Assembly (NCBI GenBank): GCA_015233565.1
Contig: JADFXM010000050.1
Span: 1-53,690 of the forward strand
Reading direction: 5' to 3'
Length of the DNA stretch: 53,690 nt
Origin: Candidatus Rifleibacteriota bacterium
GTDB lineage: Bacteria; Muiribacteriota; Ozemobacteria; Ozemobacterales; Ozemobacteraceae
Positions 1-8,554 of the stretch are shown here, in pieces. Position 1 is the stretch's first letter, and every line of letters starts with the position of its first letter. Position numbers and translations under genes: made by a program. The notes under the pieces were generated by a model. It searched no databases. It saw nothing but the letters and a program-made list of their open reading frames with translations, and was not told the origin of the DNA.

Positions 1-183
1 CAGAAAAAAATTGAAGTTTTGGAAAAATATCAAATAGCAAATTTTGATTTCCTCACGGTTAATCAAATTTGGCTTGCAAAAACCCTCTTTCCTTCTTCAT
101 TTCAGTTAATTAAGTGCGTCTGCCCTGGGATGTTTGGAAACACAAACATTTTGATCAATCCATATACGCATCAGGAGATCTGA
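1..183 (+). CDS. 3' end of an unrecognised gene, truncated by the window edge
   Basis: Frame 1 is open from the first base to a TGA at 181-183, giving 60 codons. The composition looks protein-like: aromatic and hydrophobic residues are mixed with polar ones, and the C-terminus reads ...NPYTHQEI. I do not recognise the family and no motif is diagnostic. A hairpin starts about 25 bases after the stop, where a terminator would be expected between this gene and the convergent glutamate dehydrogenase gene. The start lies outside the window. Sixty open codons in AT-rich DNA could arise by chance, so the call is tentative. Confidence 0.4.
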   Translation, partial: QKKIEVLEKYQIANFDFLTVNQIWLAKTLFPSSFQLIKCVCPGMFGNTNILINPYTHQEI

Positions 184-208
184 GTCTATTTTAACGCTAA
201 AATTGAAA

Positions 209-236
209 ACCAGCCTTCTTTAATAGATAGGCTGGT
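209..236. terminator. hairpin between convergent genes
   Basis: A perfect 8-bp stem (ACCAGCCT / AGGCTGGT) encloses a 12-base loop. On the minus strand the stem is followed by TTTTCAATTTT, so it could end transcription from the glutamate dehydrogenase gene. On the plus strand it is followed by A residues and would be a poor intrinsic terminator. The remaining bases up to 429 show no gene. Confidence 0.4.
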
Positions 237-429
237 AAAAAAAAGCTGATTTTAGGACCTACTAAAACTCTACTGTTCCATTTTAACTTCTCTTAAGTCG
301 TTCGAAGCTTGATTTAATAGTGATTTGCTTTTTCTCAAAGTGATTTTCTTTGAATCGTGTTGGAATTGGTATCATGTACAGTTTTTAAGAAGTTAAGTGG
401 GACTGTAAAGATCGTAAGTTTTACTGGTA

Positions 430-1716
430 TTACACCCAACCGCGAAGTTTACAAGCTTCTGCGACTCTCTGAATTGCGATCATATACGCTGCGTCTCGCA
501 TGTATTCTTTTCTTTCGCGGGCGAGAGCTGAAACTTTATGATAAGCATCAGTCATTTTTTGATCAAGTTTTGAGAGGACTTCATCTTTTGGCCAGAAGAA
601 GTTCATGTTGCATTGTACCTGTTCAAAATAAGAGCAGGTGACTCCGCCGGCATTGGCCAAAAAGTCGGGGATAACGAAAATATTGCGTTTTTTTATTATC
701 TCGTCGGCTTCAGGAGTGGTAGGACCATTTGCTCCTTCAACTATTATTTTAACGTTGGTATGCATCTTAGGAGCGGTTTCGGCAGTGATCTGATTTTCAA
801 TTGCAGCTGGAACCAGGACTTCAACATCCTGTTCAATCCATGCATTTGCAGGTAGAATTTCATAACCAAGTTCTTTTGCTTTGTCTTTGTTGATTCCACC
901 AAATCTGTCGGTAATTTTCAAAAGTTCGTCAGGATCGATCCCTTCGACCTTTTTAAAGGAATATGATTTCTGGTCAGCTTGGTCCCAACAGGAAACGCAA
1001 ACCGGTTTTCCGCCAAGTTCTTTGTACAGTTTAATTGCGTATTGGGAAACATTGCCAAAACCTTGAAAAGAAGCACGGGTATATTTTATGTTAATTCCCA
1101 TTTCCTTAAGAGCTTCACGCATGACGTAAACGACACCAAAACCGGTGGCTTCTGTTCTGCCAAGTGATCCGCCAACTCCAAGGGGTTTTCCCGTGATAAA
1201 GCCAGGGAATTTCCCCCCGTGGATTCGTTCATATTCATCCAGCATCCAGATCATGTGCTGACCGCTGGTCATGACATCAGGTGCCGGGACGTCCTGAAAT
1301 GGTCCAACGTTATTCGCTATCTGGCGAACCCAACCTCTGCAAATGTTCTCTTGTTCTCTTTGTGAGAGGTGATGAGGATCACAAATTACTCCGCCCTTTC
1401 CTCCTCCGAGTGGGATATCCACTACGGAACATTTCCAGGTCATCCACATTGCCAACGCTCTTACCGTATCGACCGTTTCATGGGGGTGAAAACGGATTCC
1501 GCCTTTACAGGGGCCTCGAGCGTCGTTGTGTTGCACTCTGAAACCTCTGAAAACCTTTACCGTTCCGTCATCCATTTTGGCCGGAATATTAAAATGATAT
1601 TCACGGTCGGGATTTCTCAAAAGATCCCTTGTTGCTTCGTCAAGCCCTAGTTTCCCAGCGACTGAGTCGAACTGAGACTGGGCCATTTTAAAAGCATTGA
1701 ATGATTCCTTTCCCAT
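430..1716 (-). CDS. gdhA: glutamate dehydrogenase (Glu/Leu/Phe/Val dehydrogenase family)
   Basis: This cytoplasmic enzyme interconverts glutamate and 2-oxoglutarate plus ammonia using NAD(P). At 428 residues it has the normal length for the hexameric 50-kDa class. The substrate-side signature is intact: K71 in GPCKGGIRFHP, K95 in MTWKC, the catalytic-lysine loop IPLGGGKGG (K107) and D147 in PAPDV. The dinucleotide-binding loop is FQGFGNVS at about 218-224. The start is supported by AAGGAGACC ending 4 bases upstream of the ATG. Cofactor preference cannot be read with confidence. The gene is divergent from a redox operon that appears to move electrons between NADH, NADPH and ferredoxin, so amino-acid fermentation and pyridine-nucleotide balancing are a sensible joint role. 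That linkage is inference. Confidence 0.95.
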   Translation of the reverse strand: MGKESFNAFKMAQSQFDSVAGKLGLDEATRDLLRNPDREYHFNIPAKMDDGTVKVFRGFRVQHNDARGPCKGGIRFHPHETVDTVRALAMWMTWKCSVVDIPLGGGKGGVICDPHHLSQREQENICRGWVRQIANNVGPFQDVPAPDVMTSGQHMIWMLDEYERIHGGKFPGFITGKPLGVGGSLGRTEATGFGVVYVMREALKEMGINIKYTRASFQGFGNVSQYAIKLYKELGGKPVCVSCWDQADQKSYSFKKVEGIDPDELLKITDRFGGINKDKAKELGYEILPANAWIEQDVEVLVPAAIENQITAETAPKMHTNVKIIVEGANGPTTPEADEIIKKRNIFVIPDFLANAGGVTCSYFEQVQCNMNFFWPKDEVLSKLDQKMTDAYHKVSALARERKEYMRDAAYMIAIQRVAEACKLRGWV

Positions 1717-2120
1717 TTTTGGTCTCCTTAAATAAATTTTTCACAAGTGGGAACTTGTATGGTTAAAATACCACCAATAAGTTAGTTTTACAAGATTTTA
1801 TAGCTGGATTTCTTAAAGGATTATGCTATCTTAAAGTAAAATTCTTTGCCGTTCCATAATGGATTTGGGAGCGCAAATTCACCATTTTGCAAAAAACTCA
1901 TTAATTGCAATTTTTCCGAAAAATACCTCTACCTCATTTCAAGAGTCCAAGCCATTTTGGTGAACGGAATCGAGACTGGTTCCTGAGCGGAGTTTAGGTG
2001 AACTTGAAATCCAGTTTGCCTTTCAGCTTGAAGGTTAACGGAAATATTGCTCTCATTCAAAACCTGTGATATCTTTATTGAACTGATATAGATCTTCTCA
2101 TTTAAGGAAAGGAGTTCCCG
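1717..2120. other. divergent intergenic region between gdhA and the redox operon
   Basis: This 404-base AT-rich stretch has no convincing ORF. It must hold the promoters for both divergent transcripts. On the minus strand, TTGTAA and TATTTT lie 17 bases apart upstream of gdhA and are a weak promoter candidate. At about 1977-1995 the sequence GGTTCCTGAGCGGAG resembles the last unit of the repeat cluster at 9720-9854. I see no recognisable riboswitch. Confidence 0.4.
1743..1758. promoter_or_regulatory. dyad in the gdhA leader, possible operator
   Basis: ACAAGT-ggga-ACTTGT is a perfect 6-bp dyad with a 4-base centre, about 27 bases upstream of the gdhA start. It could bind a dimeric regulator or form a small leader hairpin. 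No regulator gene lies nearby, and a dyad this short can occur by chance. Confidence 0.2.
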
Positions 2121-2651
2121 ATGAATTCAACTATTAATGTTGAAGCCTCGAAAACCAGGGAATTTTCGGAATTTTATTCCACCCTTGGAATCAAATTTGA
2201 TGAACCTGGACAACTTATCCCTCTTTTACAACGTACCCAAGATAAGTATGGTTATATTCCTGAAACTGCTATTACTGTCATCAGTAAGATTACAAATACT
2301 CCTGAAAGCGAGATATTCGGAGTTATTACCTTTTACAAACAATTTCGTCTCAAACCGCTTGGGAAAAACCTGATCAGGCTATGTGATGGCACGGCCTGTC
2401 ACGTTAATAATGCAAAGACCCTTCAAAACCTTCTCCAGGAAGAGCTCCATTTGACCGATGACGACACAACTTCGGACGGACTTTTTACCTTGCAGCCTGT
2501 CGCTTGTCTGGGTTGTTGCAGTCTTGCTCCTGTGATCATGATCAATAATGAGACTTATGGAAGGCTCACTCCCAAAAAAGTACGGGAAATCCTTAATACT
2601 TACCGAAAAAAATCGGGTAATAAGGGTTCCGAAAAAAAGGGAGGATTGTAA
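2121..2651 (+). CDS. NuoE-like thioredoxin-fold [2Fe-2S] subunit (BfuC/HydC/StnC type)
   Basis: This is the small electron-transfer subunit of a soluble NADH-linked complex. The 176-residue protein carries the family [2Fe-2S] motif: C88-x4-C93 (LCDGTAC) and C129-x3-C133 (ACLGCC). These four cysteines ligate the cluster in NuoE and HydC. The N-terminal helical region (about 15-75) is typical of the family, and the C-terminal tail is basic and lysine-rich. AAGGAAAGGAG lies just upstream of the ATG. The stop is 3 bases before the next start, so translation is probably coupled. The next two genes encode the NuoF-like and NuoG/GltD-like partners. The subunit alone does not tell which acceptor the complex uses. 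Confidence 0.92.
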   Translation: MNSTINVEASKTREFSEFYSTLGIKFDEPGQLIPLLQRTQDKYGYIPETAITVISKITNTPESEIFGVITFYKQFRLKPLGKNLIRLCDGTACHVNNAKTLQNLLQEELHLTDDDTTSDGLFTLQPVACLGCCSLAPVIMINNETYGRLTPKKVREILNTYRKKSGNKGSEKKGGL

Positions 2652-2654
2652 TCC

Positions 2655-4424
2655 ATGAAGAAAATCACAGTTGGAACCGGTACCTGCGGGATTGCCGCCG
2701 GAGCCGAAAAAGTCATTGAAGAATTTAAAAATGGAATGGGTAAATTTGGGGTCAAGGATGTCGAGCTAGCTGAGACCGGTTGTCTTGGAATGTGTTACGC
2801 TGAAGTGCTCGTGGAAGTTTCTAACGGGAGTGGAAAATTTCTGTATGGAAACGTCACTCCCGACAAGGTCAGCAAAATTATCGATCAGCATATAAATCAA
2901 GGGAAGCCGGTTGAAGAATGGCTTGTACTTAGCAATTATTCGAGTGGCCCCGAGATGAGTTTTATGGAAAAGCAAAAGAGGATTGTTTTGAGAAATTGCG
3001 GTCATCTTGATCCATTGTCTCTTGATCAGTACATTGCAAGAGATGGTTACAAGGCTCTTGAAACAGTTTTGAAAACCATGACTCCGGATCAGGTGATTCA
3101 GACTATGCTTGATTCAGGACTACGTGGTCGTGGTGGCGCAGGTTTTTCAACTGGTCAGAAATGGAAATTTGCAAAAAATTCCCCAGGGCCTGACAAATTT
3201 GTCGTTTGCAATGCTGATGAAGGAGATCCGGGCGCTTTTATGGACAGAAGCGTTCTTGAAGGCGATCCCCATTCGGTTCTCGAGGGAATGATGATTTGCG
3301 GGTTCGCAATAGGAGCCGACCACGGCTATGTTTATTGCCGCGCTGAGTATCCAAAGGCTATTGAAAATTTGAAGGTTGCAATTGAGCAATCTAAAAAACG
3401 TGGTTTCCTTGGTGATCATATTTGCGGAACCGATTTTTCGTTTCATGTAAAAATCAAAGAAGGTGCTGGAGCGTTTGTTTGTGGGGAAGAAACAGCATTG
3501 ATTGCTTCTATTGAAGGAAAGCGTGGAATGCCTCGTCTTCGCCCCCCATATCCAGCGGTAAAAGGCTTGTGGGAAAAACCCACCAATATCAACAACGTTG
3601 AAACTTTTGCCAATATTCCCTGGATAATTATGAATGGTGCTGCACCATTTGCAGAAATGGGAATTGGAAAAAGTCGTGGAACCAAAGTTTTTGCGATGGC
3701 AGGGAAAGTTAAGCGCTCTGGCCTTGTTGAAGTTCCCATGGGAATCACCATCAACGAAATTATTTTTGACGTATGTGGTGGGATTCTGAACGATAAGAAG
3801 TTTAAAGCTGTTCAGATGGGAGGCCCTTCCGGTGGGTGTATTCCAGCTGAATTGGGTGGCACACAAATCGATTATGAGCAGATCAACAAGACTGGAGCAA
3901 TTATGGGCTCCGGCGGAATGGTCGTCATGGATGAAACCACCTGTATGGTTGAGATGGCAAGGTTTTTCCTTGAATTCACACAGAATGAATCGTGCGGAAA
4001 ATGTACAAGTTGTCGTCTTGGAACCCTTAGAATGCTCGAGATTCTTACAAGAATCGTTGAAGGAAAAGGTCAGGCAAATGACATTGATAAATTAATGGAA
4101 CTTGGACAACAGATTTCCTCCACAGCGCTTTGTGGACTTGGCCAAACGGCTCCAAATCCTGTTTTGACAACTTTAAAATATTTCCGAAACGAATATGAAG
4201 ACCATATTAAAAAGGGAAAATGTACAGCGCATTCTTGTCCTCAACTGGTTGATTACATTATTCGGACTGAAAAGTGCGTTGGGTGTACACTTTGCGCGAA
4301 AAATTGCCCATCTGATGCCATTGTAGGAATGGTTAAGAAAGCGCATAAGATAGATCCTTCAAAGTGTGTAAAATGCGGAAAATGCATTACTGTTTGCAAT
4401 TTTGACGCTGTTTACAAAGACTGA
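2655..4424 (+). CDS. NuoF-like NADH-binding flavoprotein with extra ferredoxin domains (BfuB/HydB/StnB type)
   Basis: This is the FMN- and NAD(H)-binding subunit, 589 residues. Domains in order: an N-terminal thioredoxin-like [2Fe-2S] region (about 1-110; C11, C43, C47); the NuoF core with the FMN/NAD glycine loop GRGGAGFSTGQKW near 157-170; the [4Fe-4S] motif CGKCTSC starting at C447; and a C-terminal pair of [4Fe-4S] motifs, CVGCTLCAKNC from about 541 and CVKCGKC after it. Extra N- and C-terminal iron-sulfur domains are the pattern of HydB-like subunits of electron-bifurcating complexes, not of respiratory NuoF (about 430 residues). The N-terminal domain shows one of the two cysteines usual at its first site. 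The gene sits between the NuoE-like and NuoG/GltD-like genes, with a 58-base gap to the latter. Confidence 0.93.
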   Translation: MKKITVGTGTCGIAAGAEKVIEEFKNGMGKFGVKDVELAETGCLGMCYAEVLVEVSNGSGKFLYGNVTPDKVSKIIDQHINQGKPVEEWLVLSNYSSGPEMSFMEKQKRIVLRNCGHLDPLSLDQYIARDGYKALETVLKTMTPDQVIQTMLDSGLRGRGGAGFSTGQKWKFAKNSPGPDKFVVCNADEGDPGAFMDRSVLEGDPHSVLEGMMICGFAIGADHGYVYCRAEYPKAIENLKVAIEQSKKRGFLGDHICGTDFSFHVKIKEGAGAFVCGEETALIASIEGKRGMPRLRPPYPAVKGLWEKPTNINNVETFANIPWIIMNGAAPFAEMGIGKSRGTKVFAMAGKVKRSGLVEVPMGITINEIIFDVCGGILNDKKFKAVQMGGPSGGCIPAELGGTQIDYEQINKTGAIMGSGGMVVMDETTCMVEMARFFLEFTQNESCGKCTSCRLGTLRMLEILTRIVEGKGQANDIDKLMELGQQISSTALCGLGQTAPNPVLTTLKYFRNEYEDHIKKGKCTAHSCPQLVDYIIRTEKCVGCTLCAKNCPSDAIVGMVKKAHKIDPSKCVKCGKCITVCNFDAVYKD

Positions 4425-4482
4425 TCGATGTTCCCAAACGGCTGACACATGAATCCGGAATCGACTAGGAGTAAAAGAAATA

Positions 4483-7400
4483 ATGGAAACAAAAAAGACT
4501 GTTAAACTTCGAATTGATAATAAAGAATATTTGGCATCCCCAGGGCAGACTATTTTGCAAGTGGCCCGCGAATACGAAATTTCAATACCTACGCTTTGTT
4601 ATGACCCTAGATTAAACCCTTATGGTTCGTGTCTTCTTTGCGTGGTTGAGGTTGAAGGAAGTCCCAAACTTGCACTGTCATGCGCGACTGAAATTCGCGA
4701 GGGAATGGCTGTCCTAACAAAGAATGAGAGAATTTTCAAGGCGCGAAAAAATGCTTTGGACATGCTTTTATCAAACCATTTTGCAGATTGTCGTGGGAAT
4801 TGTTTTGAAAAGTGCCCGGCAAATGTAGATGTTCAAGGCTATTTAGCGCATGCAAACGCCGGAAATTACTATGAAGCTCTTGAACTAATCATGAAAAGTA
4901 ACCCACTTCCGATGGTTTGTGGACGCGTTTGCGTTCGGTATTGCGAAGCAGGATGCCGCAGGAAGAATGTTGAATCTTCTGTTGCGGTCAACTTTATCAA
5001 AAGGTATATTTCCGATCTACAGAGAGACAATCTTCCCAAACCCCTTGTTGAAAAAAAGACCGGGAAGAAGGTTGCTGTAATTGGCGGCGGACCGTCAGGA
5101 TTGACCGCAGCTTATTTCCTTGCCAAGAGTGGACATTCTGTCACAATTTTTGATGCACAACCACACCTTGGCGGAATGGTCAGATGGGGAATCCCTGATT
5201 ACCGGCTTCCAAGAGAAACGCTGGACAAAGAAATAAATTATATCCTGTCACATGGAATCGAAACTTGCCTTGGAAAGAAGTTGGGAACTGATTTTTCCCT
5301 TGATGACCTGAAATCCCAAAATTTTGAGTCGGTTTATCTTGCCCTTGGTGCATGGAAAGCCAAAAAGATGGGTGTTAAAAACGAAGAGATTGATGGCGTT
5401 ATGGGTGGAATCAATTTCCTTGAAAAAGTTAAGAAAGAAGGGGCTCCTTCACTTAAAGGCCATGTCGTAGTTGTTGGCGGTGGAAATACCGCAGTTGATG
5501 CAGCAAGAACTGCGCTCCGATGTGGGCCATCCAAAGTTTCTATTCTTTACAGAAGAACTCGTGAAGAAATGCCAGCTGATGACGTGGAAATTGAAGACGC
5601 TTTAGAAGAAGGTGTTGAAATCAAGTATCTGGTTGCTCCACTTGAAATTCTTTCCGATAACGGAAAAGTTAAAGCCATCAAGTGCCAGCAAATGAAACTC
5701 GGAGATCCGGATGCCAGCGGAAGGCGTAAACCAATCCCAGTTCAGGGATCAGAAACAGACATCGAATGTTCCTTCATAATTGGCGCCATTGGCCAGGATT
5801 GTGATGTAAAAGGTGTTAACAATAGCCAATTCGGTGAAATCAAAACCACGAAATGGAACACGATTGTTGTTGATGACAAAAGCCTGGAGACCAGCGCAAA
5901 GGGAGTTTTTGCCGGTGGAGATGTGGTATCAGGTCCTCTTGCCGCAATTGATGCAATTGGAGCGGGAAAACGGGCAGCAGAGGTAATCAATGGTTATCTT
6001 AAAGATGGCCGTATAATTGTTCCTTCCACGGAATTCCTCAGTAAGAAGCTGAATCTGGATGAAATTCCTCCTTCCTATTTCGAAAAACTCCAGAAAATTG
6101 AAAGAACAAAGATGGTTCAAAAGGAAGTTGAATGTCGCGTGAAATGTTTTGAAGAAGTCGATCTTGGAATTCCCAAAGACAAGGTCGCCACTGAGACCGG
6201 AAGATGTTTATCCTGCGGTTGTACAAGTGTATTTACCTGCGACCTGAAGAAATATGCTGCTGAATATAATGTTGATCAGACCCGTTATAAAGGAAAAGCC
6301 AAAAAACTTCCTGTCGATGAGAGACATCCTGAAATTTCCCTTGATCCGAACAAGTGCATCCTTTGCGGGCGATGCGTAAGGCTTTGTGGCGAAATCATCG
6401 GAGCAAGTGCAATTGGATTCGTTAACCGCGGATTTGATACCCTTGTAAAACCTGCGATGGATAAGCCATTACAGAAAACAACCTGTGTTTCCTGTGGAAA
6501 TTGTATCGAAACCTGTCCAACCGGAGCGATTGACTACCATCTTCCATTTGAGAAACCAGGACCCTGGACGTCAATTCCAAAAGAATCCATTTGTAATTTT
6601 TGCGGGGTAGGATGCAACGTTGTTTTCAACAAGTCATCTTCGACCACCTGGTATGTGACTGCCAAAATGTTGAATGAACAAACCCCCGGATTGATTTGTT
6701 ACAAAGGAAGATTTGGGCATTCCTTCATTCGTGATTCTCAGCGTATCACATCCCCCAGATCCCTTGCAAACGGGACTCTGCACACAAAAACCACCAGTGA
6801 GGCATGTGTTGATGCTGGTGAAGCTTTAAACACGATTCCCCGGAAAAATGGGTCCGACAGTCTTTTGTATCTTGTTTCTCCCAGGTCTACCAATGAGGAA
6901 ATCATGCTCCTCAAAAAAATGGCGGAAGCTGGAAAAGTCCAGATTGGGAGTATGGAAGTCGATAATGAAATGATTGCAGCTTACCGGGCTGTTGAAAATA
7001 AGAAATCATTGGCTTCGATCGAATCATTGGCTTCTTCCGATTATATTATACTGGTTGACTCTGATCCGGATGAAAACAATCCTGTTTTAGGGTTTAAAAT
7101 CAGACAAGCTTTGAAAAACAAGGCAAAGTTGATCTGGATTGGTGGAAAACCCAACCGTCTGGCTGGTGGAGCGGAGTTGAAATTGGAAGTTACTAGGGGA
7201 ACAGAATACAGGGTTTTTTCATCGATACTAAAAATTGTTTTGGGAAGCAAAAATTCCTCTTCTTGTACCGGGTGTCTCGAAAATTCTTTTGTTTCATCGC
7301 TACCTGAAACGTTTGAAGTTGCAAAAGAATCCGGAATAAGCCGCGAGCAGATTGTAAAGATTTCCCAGATCATTTCTGACGGAACAAAAAAGATCGTTTT

Positions 7401-8109
7401 TGTTTCATCAATGACAAAGGGAAAGTACAATCTTGCAAATCAAGTCAAATCAATCGTTAATATCTTAAGTGCTACAGGAAGATCAGATCTTAGTTCCAAT
7501 GGTCTCTTGCTAAGCGCTTCCCACTCGAACCTAATGGGATTCATGGACATTTTGAGCACTCCAGTTCCAGCCGAACAAATAATTCAGAAAATTAAGCAGG
7601 GAAAACTGAAATCCATTTTCTCATTTGGTGAGAATCCTGCAGAAATTTCTGAAATTTCCGGAAATTTGGCAGGAATTTCTTACAAGATTGCTCTGGATGT
7701 TCTCGAAAGCGAAACCACGAAAAATGCTCAGTTAGTTATTCCAATGTCACCCTATGCTGAAGAGGCCGGTTCCATTACCAGCATGGACAATAAAATCAAT
7801 AGATTCATGAAGTCGCTGGAAACGCGAACTGAGCAGACCGGATTTGAAGTTTTGTCCGGATTGTACTCCAAGGTTGTTGGCAATGAAATTACGTTCGATC
7901 AAATCCGAAAAGAAGTTGCATATAAAATTCAGGGTTACGGAGATATTACTACAACAGGATTTGATGCAGTCAAAGTCCGGGTTGATTCTGAACATGAATG
8001 TGGTTTGAAAAGTGTTTCTGAAAGTAATACCGCTCCGTCAATTCATCCGGAGTCAGCTCTGGCCTTGGAAAAATATGTGAAAGAGAAAGTGAGTCATCTC
8101 AACAAATAA
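4483..8109 (+). CDS. NuoG-like/GltD-like fusion subunit of an NAD(P)H:ferredoxin oxidoreductase complex
   Basis: This 1208-residue cytoplasmic multidomain protein has, in order: a plant-type [2Fe-2S] ferredoxin domain (about 1-80; LCYDPRLNPYGSCLLC); a cysteine-rich linker (about 105-165); a GltD/NfnB-like FAD and NAD(P)H domain with GGGPSG near 200 and GGGNTA near 330; two [4Fe-4S] motifs (CILCGRC near 622, CVSCGNC near 667); and a formate-dehydrogenase/NuoG-like module from about 700 beginning with CNFCGVGC. The molybdenum-ligating Cys or Sec site of FdhF has no counterpart after LICYKG, so the last module is probably structural, as in NuoG. No H-cluster motif is present, so this is not a hydrogenase. 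With the two upstream subunits it resembles the Sporomusa-type Stn or NfnABC bifurcating transhydrogenases (NADH, NADPH, ferredoxin). That assignment is inference from domains. Confidence 0.85.
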   Translation: METKKTVKLRIDNKEYLASPGQTILQVAREYEISIPTLCYDPRLNPYGSCLLCVVEVEGSPKLALSCATEIREGMAVLTKNERIFKARKNALDMLLSNHFADCRGNCFEKCPANVDVQGYLAHANAGNYYEALELIMKSNPLPMVCGRVCVRYCEAGCRRKNVESSVAVNFIKRYISDLQRDNLPKPLVEKKTGKKVAVIGGGPSGLTAAYFLAKSGHSVTIFDAQPHLGGMVRWGIPDYRLPRETLDKEINYILSHGIETCLGKKLGTDFSLDDLKSQNFESVYLALGAWKAKKMGVKNEEIDGVMGGINFLEKVKKEGAPSLKGHVVVVGGGNTAVDAARTALRCGPSKVSILYRRTREEMPADDVEIEDALEEGVEIKYLVAPLEILSDNGKVKAIKCQQMKLGDPDASGRRKPIPVQGSETDIECSFIIGAIGQDCDVKGVNNSQFGEIKTTKWNTIVVDDKSLETSAKGVFAGGDVVSGPLAAIDAIGAGKRAAEVINGYLKDGRIIVPSTEFLSKKLNLDEIPPSYFEKLQKIERTKMVQKEVECRVKCFEEVDLGIPKDKVATETGRCLSCGCTSVFTCDLKKYAAEYNVDQTRYKGKAKKLPVDERHPEISLDPNKCILCGRCVRLCGEIIGASAIGFVNRGFDTLVKPAMDKPLQKTTCVSCGNCIETCPTGAIDYHLPFEKPGPWTSIPKESICNFCGVGCNVVFNKSSSTTWYVTAKMLNEQTPGLICYKGRFGHSFIRDSQRITSPRSLANGTLHTKTTSEACVDAGEALNTIPRKNGSDSLLYLVSPRSTNEEIMLLKKMAEAGKVQIGSMEVDNEMIAAYRAVENKKSLASIESLASSDYIILVDSDPDENNPVLGFKIRQALKNKAKLIWIGGKPNRLAGGAELKLEVTRGTEYRVFSSILKIVLGSKNSSSCTGCLENSFVSSLPETFEVAKESGISREQIVKISQIISDGTKKIVFVSSMTKGKYNLANQVKSIVNILSATGRSDLSSNGLLLSASHSNLMGFMDILSTPVPAEQIIQKIKQGKLKSIFSFGENPAEISEISGNLAGISYKIALDVLESETTKNAQLVIPMSPYAEEAGSITSMDNKINRFMKSLETRTEQTGFEVLSGLYSKVVGNEITFDQIRKEVAYKIQGYGDITTTGFDAVKVRVDSEHECGLKSVSESNTAPSIHPESALALEKYVKEKVSHLNK

Positions 8110-8192
8110 ATTTCCATGGTTGTGAAACGGGCCATTTACGCAGGGTATGTTATACACCAAAACTGCATTTAAAACTGTTGTTGTTATCCGGC

Positions 8193-8248
8193 GTAAAACG
8201 ACGAAGCAATCTCTCTTTCAAAAAAGAAGATTGCTTCGCTTGTTTTAC
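8193..8248 (+). terminator. long stem-loop downstream of the redox operon
   Basis: GTAAAACGACGAAGCAATCT (8193-8212) pairs with 8228-8248, including a perfect 11-bp inner stem (CGAAGCAATCT / AGATTGCTTCG). The loop is about 15 bases. A run of eight T lies about 18 bases downstream (8267-8274), so this is not a textbook intrinsic terminator, but it is the only strong structure after the operon stop at 8109. It could also be an RNA-stabilising 3' end or an attenuator for the next operon. Confidence 0.4.
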
Positions 8249-8265
8249 CGTAGAGGTTTTGTACC

Positions 8266-8554
8266 GTTTTTTTTCGACCAACTTGTTAGCCCCTTGGATT
8301 CATGGCGGAAGGCGACTTTCGAGGCCAAATAAGTTCGGGTGATGAGAAAACGGGGGCAAAAAAAGGAATTGGTACGTTAAAATGTGAAAATTAGAGTATT
8401 TTTCGACAGTCGCGCTAGAAAGTTGTTGCAAAATATCAAATCGCTAAGTCATACTAGAAAAAGAGTTTGGAGAAAAGAAAACATGAAAGAGGGGGTGAGA
8501 ATTTTGATGGCTACAAGAAAAAAACTGTTAAGTTTTTTTTTCGACCAACTGGTT
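8266..8554 (+). repeat. two direct copies of a T-run/CGACCAACT motif in the leader of the efflux operon
   Basis: G(T)8CGACCAACTTGTT at 8266-8287 recurs as G(T)9CGACCAACTGGTT at 8532-8554. Both copies read FFFDQLV in an open frame, and the second lies inside the N-terminal extension of the next gene. The rest of 8110-8506 shows only the stem-loop at 8193-8248 and no convincing gene. Confidence 0.5.

Noticed and set aside
3147..3866. 239-codon minus-strand frame
   Set aside because: It lies wholly inside the NuoF-like gene, whose motifs are clear, and encodes no recognisable domain.
4483..8109. Active formate dehydrogenase or [FeFe] hydrogenase
   Set aside because: The Cys/Sec metal ligand of FdhF is missing and no H-cluster cysteine motifs are present.
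8147..8332. 61-codon plus-strand frame
   Set aside because: It runs through the stem-loop at 8193-8248 and reads as repeat translation, with no ribosome site.
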